A stretch of 64,000 bases of DNA, from assembly GCF_047600445.1 (NCBI RefSeq), contig NZ_JASGKT010000002.1:2356001-2420000 (forward strand), given 5' to 3'. The DNA comes from Piscinibacter sp047600445. Its GTDB lineage: Bacteria > Pseudomonadota > Gammaproteobacteria > Burkholderiales > Burkholderiaceae_C. Below the pieces are notes generated by a model. That model was not told the DNA's origin, ran no database searches, and saw only the letters and a list, made by a program, of their open reading frames with translations. Each line of letters starts with the position of its first letter. Position 1 is the stretch's first letter. The position numbers and the translations under genes were made by a program. Of the stretch, positions 1 to 6,910 are shown piece by piece.

Positions 1-214
1 GGCCCTTGATGCTGCGGCCCATGAACTTGATCTCGCCGGCGGCCACCGGTTGCAGCCCGGTGATGGCCTTCAGCGTGGTGGTCTTGCCGGCGCCGTTGGC
101 GCCGATCAGGCTGACCAGCTCGCCTTCCTGCACCTCGAACGATACGCCCTTGACGGCCTGGATGCCGCCGTAGGCCACCTTCAGGCCGCTGACTTCGAGC
201 AACGTGTTCGCCAT
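1..214 (-). CDS. livF: Branched-chain amino acid ABC transporter ATPase LivF (3' part outside window)
   Basis: Only the first 71 codons are present; the rest lies beyond base 1. The visible part reads as the N-terminal nucleotide-binding half of LivF, with a Walker A motif GANGAGKT near residue 38. In this family LivF and LivG form the ATPase pair that drives import of leucine, isoleucine, valine and sometimes other amides through LivH/LivM. The ATG at 214 follows a GGGGCAGGA stretch that can serve as ribosome binding site. The gene begins 12 bases after livG ends, on the same strand, as in the usual livHMGF order. Assignment rests on motif and context; family membership is secure, substrate specificity is not. 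Confidence 0.93.
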   Translation of the reverse strand, partial: MANTLLEVSGLKVAYGGIQAVKGVSFEVQEGELVSLIGANGAGKTTTLKAITGLQPVAAGEIKFMGRSIKG

Positions 215-226
215 GTGTCCTGCCCC

Positions 227-1003
227 TCAATGCGCCTTGTGTCCGGCGCCGAGGTAGGCCTCGATCACCTTCTCGTTCTTCTGCACGTCCGCCGGCGTTC
301 CTTCCGCGATCTGCTTGCCGTAGTCGAGCACGGTGACGCGGTCGCACAGGCCCATCACGAGCTTGACGTCGTGTTCGATCAGAAGAATGGTTCTTCCGTC
401 GTTGCGGATGCGGTCGATCAGCTCGCGCAGCACCACCTTCTCGGTGGCGTTCATGCCGGCGGCCGGCTCGTCGAGCGCGATCAGCTTGGGGTCGGTGGCC
501 AGCGCGCGCGCGATCTCCAGGCGGCGCTGGTCGCCGTAGCTCAGCGTGCGCGCCTTGAACTCGGCGTACTTGCCGATGCCGACGTAGTCGAGCAGCTCCT
601 GCGCGCGCTGCGCGATGGCCTTCTCCTCGGCCTTGAAGCCGGCGGTGCGCAACACCGCGCCGACCAGCCCCGACTGGCTGCGCACGTGGCGGCCCACCAT
701 CACGTTCTCCAGCGCCGTCATCTCGGCGAACAGGCGGATGTTCTGGAAGGTGCGCGCGATGCCCGCCTTGGCCACCTCGTGCACCGCGCTGGGCTTGTAG
801 GGCGCGCCGCCGAGCTCGAAGCTGCCCGAGTCGGGCGTGTACAGCCCGGTGATGACGTTGAAGAAGGTGGTCTTGCCGGCGCCGTTCGGGCCGATCAGTC
901 CGTAGACCTGGCCCTGCGTGATGGTGATGCCGACGTCGGAGAGGGCTTGCAGGCCGCCGAAGCGCTTGGAGACACCCGCGACCTTGAGGACGGTTTCGCT
1001 CAT
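227..1003 (-). CDS. livG: Branched-chain amino acid ABC transporter ATPase LivG
   Basis: A 258-residue cytoplasmic ABC ATPase, normal length for LivG. Walker A GPNGAGKT is at residues 38-45, the Q-loop glutamine lies in RTFQNIRLF (about 84-92), the signature is LSYGD (154-158) and Walker B ends in ALDEP (about 176-180). The long insertion between Walker A and the signature, and the motif AGMN after Walker B, are typical of LivG. It would pair with LivF on the LivH/LivM membrane core. The start ATG at 1003 is preceded by GAGGAG. It lies 10 bases downstream of livM and is surely cotranscribed with it. Ligand may be leucine/isoleucine/valine or a related amide; no binding protein gene is in the window to decide. 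Confidence 0.95.
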   Translation of the reverse strand: MSETVLKVAGVSKRFGGLQALSDVGITITQGQVYGLIGPNGAGKTTFFNVITGLYTPDSGSFELGGAPYKPSAVHEVAKAGIARTFQNIRLFAEMTALENVMVGRHVRSQSGLVGAVLRTAGFKAEEKAIAQRAQELLDYVGIGKYAEFKARTLSYGDQRRLEIARALATDPKLIALDEPAAGMNATEKVVLRELIDRIRNDGRTILLIEHDVKLVMGLCDRVTVLDYGKQIAEGTPADVQKNEKVIEAYLGAGHKAH

Positions 1004-1013
1004 CTCGTGCTCC

Positions 1014-2096
1014 TCACTTGGTCACCGGAACAGGCGCCGCCTTGCCGTGCTCGGGCTGCGGCCACAGGCCGCGCGGGCGCAGCAGCATGATGACGATCAT
1101 CGCGCTGGCGATCAGCAACTGGCGCAGGATGGAGGCGTCGAGCCGGCCGTCGGTGGCCGCCTGCAGCGGGCCGGCCACGTAGCGCAGCACCTCGGGCAGC
1201 GCCGCCAGCAGCAGCGCGCCGACGATCACGCCGGGGATGTGCCCGATGCCGCCGAGCACCACCATCGCGACGATCATGATCGACTCCTGCAGGCTGAAGG
1301 CCTCGGGCGTGATGAACGACTGGTAGCCCGCGAACATCACGCCGGCCACGCCGCCGAAGGTGGCGCCCATGCCGAAGGCGAGCAGCTTCATGTTGCGCGT
1401 GTTGATGCCCATGGCCTTGGCCGCGACCTCGTCCTCGCGGATCGCCATCCAGGCGCGCCCGATGCGGCTGCGCTCCAGGCGGTAGCAGATCAGCACGCTG
1501 ATCAGCACCAGCGAGACGAACAGGAAGTAGTAGTTCACCACCGGCGGGATGTCGTAGCCGAACAGCTCGTGGCGGCGCCCCAGCTCGAAGCCGAAGATGT
1601 GCATCGAGTCGATCGGGCCGATGCCCTTCGGGCCGTTGGTGATGTTGACCGGGTGGTCGAGGTTGTTCAGGAAGACGCGGATGATCTCGCCGAAGCCGAG
1701 CGTGACGATCGCCAGGTAGTCGCCGCGCAGCCGCAGCGTCGGCGCGCCGAGCAGCACGCCGGCCACGCCGGCCATGAAGGCGGCGGCCGGAATCACGATC
1801 CACAGCGGCGCGTGCAGGCCCTCGGGGAACATCGCCGCGACGGCGGGGAACTGCTCCCACAGTTGCGAGCTGGCCATCAGCCCGAACATGTAGGCGCCGA
1901 CCGCGTAGAACGCGACGTAGCCGAGGTCGAGCAGCCCGGCGTAGCCGACCACGATGTTCAGGCCGAGCGCGAGCAGCACGTACAGCAGCGCGATGTCGAT
2001 GATGCGCACCCAGGCGTTGCCGAACTGCTGCGCGATGAAGGGCAGGATGATCAGCCCCAGGCCGGCCAGCACGATGACGATGAGCTTGTTCTTCAT
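1014..2096 (-). CDS. livM: Branched-chain amino acid ABC transporter permease LivM
   Basis: A 360-residue polytopic inner-membrane protein of the LivM family. Hydrophobic helices begin at residue 4, and the family stretch GLNIVVGYAGLLDLGYVAFY occurs near residues 44-63. Near residue 240 is the cytoplasmic coupling region with RIGRAWMAIREDE, which contacts the ATPases. The C-terminus is basic (RPRGLWPQPEHGK), as usual in LivM. The ATG at 2096 has GAGGAG about 12 bases upstream. It sits between livH (18-base gap) and livG (10-base gap), giving a compact operon. Function is transmembrane passage of branched-chain amino acids or similar amides with LivH. Confidence 0.95.
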   Translation of the reverse strand: MKNKLIVIVLAGLGLIILPFIAQQFGNAWVRIIDIALLYVLLALGLNIVVGYAGLLDLGYVAFYAVGAYMFGLMASSQLWEQFPAVAAMFPEGLHAPLWIVIPAAAFMAGVAGVLLGAPTLRLRGDYLAIVTLGFGEIIRVFLNNLDHPVNITNGPKGIGPIDSMHIFGFELGRRHELFGYDIPPVVNYYFLFVSLVLISVLICYRLERSRIGRAWMAIREDEVAAKAMGINTRNMKLLAFGMGATFGGVAGVMFAGYQSFITPEAFSLQESIMIVAMVVLGGIGHIPGVIVGALLLAALPEVLRYVAGPLQAATDGRLDASILRQLLIASAMIVIMLLRPRGLWPQPEHGKAAPVPVTK

Positions 2097-2114
2097 GGTG
2101 GTGTGCTCCTCGTG

Positions 2115-3038
2115 TCAGGCCCGGTCCGCCACGCGCTCGCCGAGCAGGCCCGAGGGGCGCAGCGTCAGCACCAGGATCAGCACGATGAAGGCGAAGATGT
2201 CCTGGTAGTGGCTGCCCAGCACGCCGCCGGTGAGCGCGCCGATGTAGCCGGCGCCGAGCGCCTCGATGATGCCCAGCGCCACGCCGCCGACCATCGCGCC
2301 GGCGAGGTTGCCGATGCCGCCGAACACGGCCGCGGTGAAGGCCTTCAGGCCGGGCAGGAAGCCCATCATGTGCGAGGCCGAGCCGTAGTTGGCCGCCCAC
2401 ATCACGCCGGCGATCGCCGCCAGCGAGGCGCCGATCACGAAGGTGGCCGAGATCACCATGTCGGGGCGCACGCCCATCAGGCCGGCCACGCGCGGGTTCT
2501 CGGCGGTGGCGCGCATCGCGCGGCCGAGCTTGGTGTAGTTGACCAGGTACATCAGTCCGGCCAGCACGGTGGCCGTGGTGGCCAGGATGATGATCTGCAC
2601 CGTGTTGATCACCGCGCCGAACACGTGGAACGGCTCGGTGGGCAGCAGGATCGGGTAGCTCTTGATGGTGGGCTTCCAGATGATCATCGCCAGGGTCTGC
2701 AGCAGCAGGCTCATGCCCATCGCGGTGATCAGCGGCGCCAGGCGCGGCGCGTTGCGCAGCGGCCGGTAGGCGACCTTCTCGATCGTGAAGTTCAGCAGCG
2801 AGCACACCACGATCGAGGCCACCAGCGAGATCACCAGCAGGGCCCAGCCGGGCAGGCCCGAATCGGCCAGGGCGGTGACGATCGTCCAACTGACGAGCGC
2901 CCCGACCATCAGCACCTCGCCGTGCGCGAAGTTGATCAGGTTGATGATGCCGTAGACCATCGTGTAGCCCAGTGCCACCAGCGCATACATGCTGCCGAGC
3001 ACCAGACCATTGATGATCTGCTGGATGAAGGTGTCCAT
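2115..3038 (-). CDS. livH: Branched-chain amino acid ABC transporter permease LivH
   Basis: A 307-residue membrane permease, first gene of the liv operon. The family-typical start MDTFIQQIINGLVLGSMYAL is at 3038, with AGGAG about 9 bases upstream. A longer in-frame reading to 3116 adds a hydrophilic, Pro/Arg-rich stretch unlike LivH and was not used. Recognisable elements are VYGIINLINFAHGE in the first third, the coupling region GRAMRATAENPRVAGLMG near residues 185-205, and a C-terminal RPSGLLGERV tail. It heterodimerises with LivM. A hairpin-forming stretch lies in its leader (3068-3086) and a terminator-like hairpin about 100 bases upstream of the start. Confidence 0.95.
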   Translation of the reverse strand: MDTFIQQIINGLVLGSMYALVALGYTMVYGIINLINFAHGEVLMVGALVSWTIVTALADSGLPGWALLVISLVASIVVCSLLNFTIEKVAYRPLRNAPRLAPLITAMGMSLLLQTLAMIIWKPTIKSYPILLPTEPFHVFGAVINTVQIIILATTATVLAGLMYLVNYTKLGRAMRATAENPRVAGLMGVRPDMVISATFVIGASLAAIAGVMWAANYGSASHMMGFLPGLKAFTAAVFGGIGNLAGAMVGGVALGIIEALGAGYIGALTGGVLGSHYQDIFAFIVLILVLTLRPSGLLGERVADRA

Positions 3039-3139
3039 CGAGGGAATCTCCTGCCTTGGTCGATCGGGCCGCCTTGTAGAGGCGGCGGCCTCGGCGGGCG
3101 GTGCGTGTGGCACCACCCGGGCGCTTTCACTCTATTAGC

Positions 3140-3169
3140 AAAAAGCCCGCCGCATGCTGTGCGTCGGGC
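3140..3169 (-). terminator. Rho-independent terminator after rarA
   Basis: Read on the minus strand this is a stem GCCCG/CGGGC, an A-G mismatch, then CGCA/TGCG around a five-base loop, immediately followed by five T. It lies 115 bases beyond the rarA stop and 100 bases before the livH start. The simplest reading is termination of rarA. Because a TAGAAT hexamer that could be a -10 box lies upstream of it (about 3212), it could instead sit in the livH leader and act as an attenuator; I see no branched-chain-codon-rich leader peptide to support that. Confidence 0.7.
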
Positions 3170-3284
3170 CGTGGCTTTCACCTATGGGGTCGGGCGTGGG
3201 GGCGCATTCTAGGGCCGCGTTACCGGATGAATCCTACGGAGTTTCCACAGATCGACACTCCGAACCGATCGTGATTCGAAGCAA

Positions 3285-4607
3285 CTACCGACGATTCTTC
3301 GCCTCGCTGTTCAATTGGCGCAATTCCTCCAACTTCTCGGCGATGCGGATCTCCAGCCCCCGGTCCACGGGCTGGTAGAAGACCGGCGGCGTCATGCCCT
3401 CGGGCCAGTAGCTCTCGCCGGCGGCGAAGCCGCCCTCCTCGTCGTGGGCGTAGCGGTAGCCCTTGCCGTAGTCGAGGCTCTTCATCAGCCGGGTGGGTGC
3501 ATTGCGCAGGTGCAGCGGCACCGGCCGGGTGCCGTCGCCCGCGATGAAGGCGCGCGCCGCGTTGTAGGCGCTGTAGACGGCGTTGCTCTTGGGCGCGACG
3601 GCCAGGTACACCACCGCCTGCGCCAGCGTCAGCTCGCCCTCCGGCGAGCCGAGGCGCTCGTAGGTCTCGGCGGCGTCGAGCGCGAGGCGCAGCGCGCGCG
3701 GGTCGGCCAGGCCGATGTCCTCGCTGGCCATGCGCACGATGCGGCGCGCCGCGTAGCGCGGATCGACGCCGCCGTCGAGCATGCGCACGAACCAGTACAG
3801 CGCCGCGTCGGGGTCGCTGCCGCGCACCGCCTTGTGCAAGGCCGAGATGGTGTCGTAGAACTGCTCGCCGCCCTTGTCGTAGCGGCGCAGTTGCTCGCCG
3901 AGCGACTTTTCGAGCATCGCCTCGTCGATCTGCGCCGCCGCGCCGTTCATCTCGACCAGGTTCTCGTAGGCGTTGAGCAGGCGTCGCGCGTCGCCGTCGG
4001 CGTAGCCGATCAGGCGCTGCACGGCCGGCTCGGCCAGCGGCGGCGCGTCCAGCAGCGCGCGGGCGCGGTCGATGAGCGCGCGCAGCTCGTCGTCCGACAG
4101 GCTCTTGAGCACGTGCACCGTGGCGCGCGACAGCAGCGCCGAGTTCACCTCGAACGACGGGTTCTCGGTGGTCGCGCCGATGAAGGTGAACAGCCCCGAC
4201 TCGACGTGCGGCAGGAAGGCGTCCTGCTGGCTCTTGTTGAAGCGGTGCACCTCGTCGACGAACACCACGGTGCGCCGGCCCTGCGCGCGCACCGCCTGGG
4301 CGCGCTCGACGGCCTCGCGGATGTCCTTCACGCCGCCGAGCACCGCCGAGATGGCGATGAACTGCGCGTCGAAGGCGCCGGCCACCAGCCGCGCCAGCGT
4401 GGTCTTGCCCACGCCCGGCGGGCCCCACAGGATCATCGAATGCAGCCGGCCGGTCTCGAAGGCCACGCGCAGCGGCTTGCCCGGGCCCAGCAGGTGCTGC
4501 TGGCCGATCACCTCGGCGAGCGTGCGCGGCCGCAGCCGTTCGGCCAGCGGGGCGTCGGCGGGTGGCGGCGCCACCGCATCGTCGAACAGTGCGTCCTGTC
4601 GGGCCAT
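3285..4607 (-). CDS. rarA: Replication-associated recombination protein A (RarA/MgsA AAA+ ATPase)
   Basis: A 440-residue AAA+ ATPase of the RarA/MgsA/WRNIP1 family, which acts at stalled replication forks and ssDNA gaps. Walker A GPPGVGKT is at residues 62-69 and Walker B with DEVHRF at 118-123; sensor 1 lies in GATTENPSFEVN and the arginine-finger region in LLSRATVH. The C-terminal half contains the tetramerisation segment with HKAVRGSDPDAALYW and the region RPVPLHLRNAPT. The ATG at 4607 gives the usual short N-terminus; the open frame runs much further upstream, but that extension is low-complexity and overlaps the ACP gene. It is divergent from the ACP gene. In many Burkholderiales, rarA directly follows lolA; here two genes separate them. 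Confidence 0.96.
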   Translation of the reverse strand: MARQDALFDDAVAPPPADAPLAERLRPRTLAEVIGQQHLLGPGKPLRVAFETGRLHSMILWGPPGVGKTTLARLVAGAFDAQFIAISAVLGGVKDIREAVERAQAVRAQGRRTVVFVDEVHRFNKSQQDAFLPHVESGLFTFIGATTENPSFEVNSALLSRATVHVLKSLSDDELRALIDRARALLDAPPLAEPAVQRLIGYADGDARRLLNAYENLVEMNGAAAQIDEAMLEKSLGEQLRRYDKGGEQFYDTISALHKAVRGSDPDAALYWFVRMLDGGVDPRYAARRIVRMASEDIGLADPRALRLALDAAETYERLGSPEGELTLAQAVVYLAVAPKSNAVYSAYNAARAFIAGDGTRPVPLHLRNAPTRLMKSLDYGKGYRYAHDEEGGFAAGESYWPEGMTPPVFYQPVDRGLEIRIAEKLEELRQLNSEAKNRR

Positions 4608-4781
4608 GCGGACATTGTCGCAGCGACGCGTGGCCTCGCCGCGTGGCTGCCGGCGCCGGACTGCAGCCTGGTGAACACCTTGGACGAGGAAAATGACCGT
4701 GGAGGCGCGCGCGGGCGGCCCTAAGATGCGCCGCAACGCGGCGGGCACGGTGCCGGCCGCGACTTGCTGGAATCCATCGCC

Positions 4782-5054
4782 ATGCCCTCTTCCACCTCCA
4801 CCTTCGAGACCGTCGCGGACGTGCTGCGCACGCAGTTCGAGACCGGCGATGCGCCGCTCGAGCCGGCCACGCCGCTCAACGCGCTGGGCCTGGACTCGAT
4901 GTCGTTGATGGAGTTCGTGTTCGCCGTCGAAGACCGCTTCGGCCTGCGCATCCCCGAGGAGCGGCTCGACCCGCGCCAGGCCGACCTGACGCTGGCCGAC
5001 CTGTGCAAAGCCATCGACGAGGCGCTGGCGGCGGCCCGGCCCGCCGCCGCCTGA
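4782..5054 (+). CDS. Acyl carrier protein
   Basis: A 90-residue acyl carrier protein. The phosphopantetheine attachment motif is LGLDSMSLMEF with Ser39 as the modified residue; helix II and the acidic recognition residues (EDRFGLRIPEE) follow, as expected. It is longer than housekeeping AcpP and carries the alternative DSM motif common in specialised ACPs. An in-frame TTG at 4764 would add six residues; I chose the ATG at 4782 because the product then begins like other ACPs, although neither start has a strong ribosome binding site. The ketosynthase gene starts 10 bases downstream, so the two are probably a unit making a special acyl or polyketide-like chain. Partner enzymes are not in the window. 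Confidence 0.9.
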   Translation: MPSSTSTFETVADVLRTQFETGDAPLEPATPLNALGLDSMSLMEFVFAVEDRFGLRIPEERLDPRQADLTLADLCKAIDEALAAARPAAA

Positions 5055-5064
5055 GGCAGCGCCC

Positions 5065-6288
5065 GTGACTCGCGTCGCGCCGCCGGCCTGGGTGAGCGGC
5101 TGCGGGGTCGTCTCGCCGCTGGGCAACGACATCGACGCCTTCGATGCCGCGCTGTTCGCCGGCTGCTCGGCGGTGCGCGCCGAGGCCATCGAGCTGCCGG
5201 GCAACGGCCGCTTCGAGGTGCCGCTGGCGCGCAGCGCCTTCGATGCTGCGCGCGTGGCCGCGCCGTCGAAGCTGCCGCTGGACCGCGGCAGCGCGATGGC
5301 GCTGGCCGCGGCCGAGGCCGCCGTGGCGATGGCCGGGCTCGCCCCCGGCGGCTTCGACCCCGAGCGCGCCGGCCTGTACTGGGGCAGCGGCATGGGCGGC
5401 GCCGCCACCTTCGAGGCCAACTGCCAGGCGATCTGGGCCGAGCAGCGCCGGCTGCGCCCGAGCGCCGTCGTCACCAGCATGCCCAACGCGCCGCTGGCCG
5501 AGGTGGCGCTGCGCCTGGGCACGCGCGGCACCGCGATCGGCTACGCCTGCGCCTGCGCCTCGGCCGCGGTGGCCATCGGCGAGGCGCTGCGCGCGCTGCA
5601 GGCCGGCGCGCTCGACCTGGCCATCGTCGGCGGCAGCGAGGCCTTGCTGACGCCGGCCGTGGTCGGCGCCTGGCATGCGATGCGCGTGCTCGGGCCGGCG
5701 CGCAGCGACGCCTGCCGCCCGTTCGCCGCCGACCGCGCCGGCTTCGCGCTCGGCGAAGGCGCCGCCGCCTTCGTGATCGAGACCGAGGCCCATGCCCGCG
5801 CGCGCGGCGCCGCCACGCCGTGGCGGCTGGCCGGCTACGCGACCAGTTGCGACGCGACGCACGTGACCCAGCCCGACGCCGACGGCCAGGTGCGCGCGAT
5901 GCGCGCCGCGCTGCGCAGCGCGGGCCTCCAGCCGCAGGACATCGGCCACGTCAACGCCCACGGCACCGGCACGCTGGCCGGCGACCAGGCCGAGGCGAAC
6001 TCCCTGCAGCGCGTGTTCGGCGCCACGCCGCCGGCGGTGACGGCCAGCAAGGCGATCAGCGGTCACCTGCTCGGCGCCGGCGGCGCGGTCGAGCTGCTGG
6101 CGCTGTTGCGCGCCTTGCAGCAGCGCAGCGCGCCGCCGACCGCGCACGTGGCCGACGACGACCCGGCGCTGGGCATCGACCTCGTGCGCGGCAGCGCGCG
6201 GGCGCTGCCGGCGCTGCGGCACGCGATGAGCAATTCCTTCGCCTTCGGCGGCACGAACGCGGTGTTGATCGCCTCGCTCGCGCCTTGA
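5065..6288 (+). CDS. Beta-ketoacyl-ACP synthase (FabF/KAS II-like)
   Basis: A 407-residue thiolase-fold condensing enzyme. The Cys-His-His triad of decarboxylating KAS enzymes is complete: Cys164 in YACACASA, His299 in NAHGTGT and His334 in KAISGHLLGAGG. The C-terminal NSFAFGGTNAVL loop is also present. It would elongate an acyl chain on the ACP encoded just upstream (10-base gap, GTG start with GAGGCAG ahead of it). Since it pairs with a dedicated ACP and is not in a fab cluster, it probably serves a specialised lipid or aryl-polyene-like pathway rather than bulk fatty acid synthesis, but this is inference. It ends 10 bases from the convergent lolA. Confidence 0.92.
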   Translation: MTRVAPPAWVSGCGVVSPLGNDIDAFDAALFAGCSAVRAEAIELPGNGRFEVPLARSAFDAARVAAPSKLPLDRGSAMALAAAEAAVAMAGLAPGGFDPERAGLYWGSGMGGAATFEANCQAIWAEQRRLRPSAVVTSMPNAPLAEVALRLGTRGTAIGYACACASAAVAIGEALRALQAGALDLAIVGGSEALLTPAVVGAWHAMRVLGPARSDACRPFAADRAGFALGEGAAAFVIETEAHARARGAATPWRLAGYATSCDATHVTQPDADGQVRAMRAALRSAGLQPQDIGHVNAHGTGTLAGDQAEANSLQRVFGATPPAVTASKAISGHLLGAGGAVELLALLRALQQRSAPPTAHVADDDPALGIDLVRGSARALPALRHAMSNSFAFGGTNAVLIASLAP

Positions 6289-6298
6289 GGCGCCGGCG

Positions 6299-6910
6299 CT
6301 ACTGCTCGACCACGTCGGCCCCTTTGGGCACGACGAAGCGGAAGGTGTCGGCGGGCGTCGCCACGTTGGGCTGGAACTGGCTGAACCGCAGCAGCGAACG
6401 CTGGCCGAAGCTGTCGACGATCTCGACCGCCGCCAGCTCCTTGCCGCGAAAACCGACCTTCAGCGACTCGAAGCTGCCTTCGCGCGTCTTCGGCTTGGCC
6501 AGCGCCCATTCGAGGCCGTCGGCCGCGGGCAGCGGCGACAGCTCGAAGTCCTTCTCCAGGTTGCCGCCGGCCAGCAGCGCCGCCGGCGTCGCGCCGATCG
6601 CCGCGGAGAGCTTGCGCGAGCTGACCTGGTCGAGGTCGGCGTCGTAGATCCAGACCTTCCGGCCGTCGGCCACGATCACCTGCTCGAAGGGCTTCGTGTA
6701 GGCGAAGCGGAAGCGGTTCGGCCGCGCGAACTCGAAGCTGCCGCCGCTGGTCTTCTGCTTCGCGCCGTCGGGCGAGGTGACGGTCTGGGTGAACTGCGAC
6801 TTGCCGCTCTTGACCTCGCGCACGAACTCGCGCAGCGTGTCCACCGCGTCGGCGCGCGCCGCGAAGGCGGCGCCGCACAACAGCAGCATCAAGGGGAAAC
6901 GAAACTTCAT
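6299..6910 (-). CDS. lolA: Outer-membrane lipoprotein carrier protein LolA
   Basis: A 203-residue periplasmic chaperone that ferries lipoproteins from LolCDE to LolB. A Sec signal peptide covers about residues 1-20 (MKFRFPLMLLLCGAAFAARA). The mature part shows the LolA pattern: FTQTVTSPDG near residue 40, GSFEFARPNRFRFAY and VWIYDADLDQV, then a C-terminal beta-strand with FRFVVPKGADVV. The ATG overlaps the ftsK stop by four bases (ATGA), so it is translated from the ftsK message, an arrangement common in Burkholderiales. It would serve the several predicted lipoproteins in this window. Confidence 0.95.
   Translation of the reverse strand: MKFRFPLMLLLCGAAFAARADAVDTLREFVREVKSGKSQFTQTVTSPDGAKQKTSGGSFEFARPNRFRFAYTKPFEQVIVADGRKVWIYDADLDQVSSRKLSAAIGATPAALLAGGNLEKDFELSPLPAADGLEWALAKPKTREGSFESLKVGFRGKELAAVEIVDSFGQRSLLRFSQFQPNVATPADTFRFVVPKGADVVEQ

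Noticed and set aside
3068..3086. Small hairpin GCCGCC/GGCGGC in the livH leader as a regulatory element
   Set aside because: A six-base GC stem is expected by chance at this base composition, and nothing else supports a function.
918..3212. Long plus-strand open frame (764 codons) across the liv genes
   Set aside because: It is antisense to well-supported genes, rich in His/Gln/Arg/Ala in the manner of high-GC shadow frames, and has no domain pattern.
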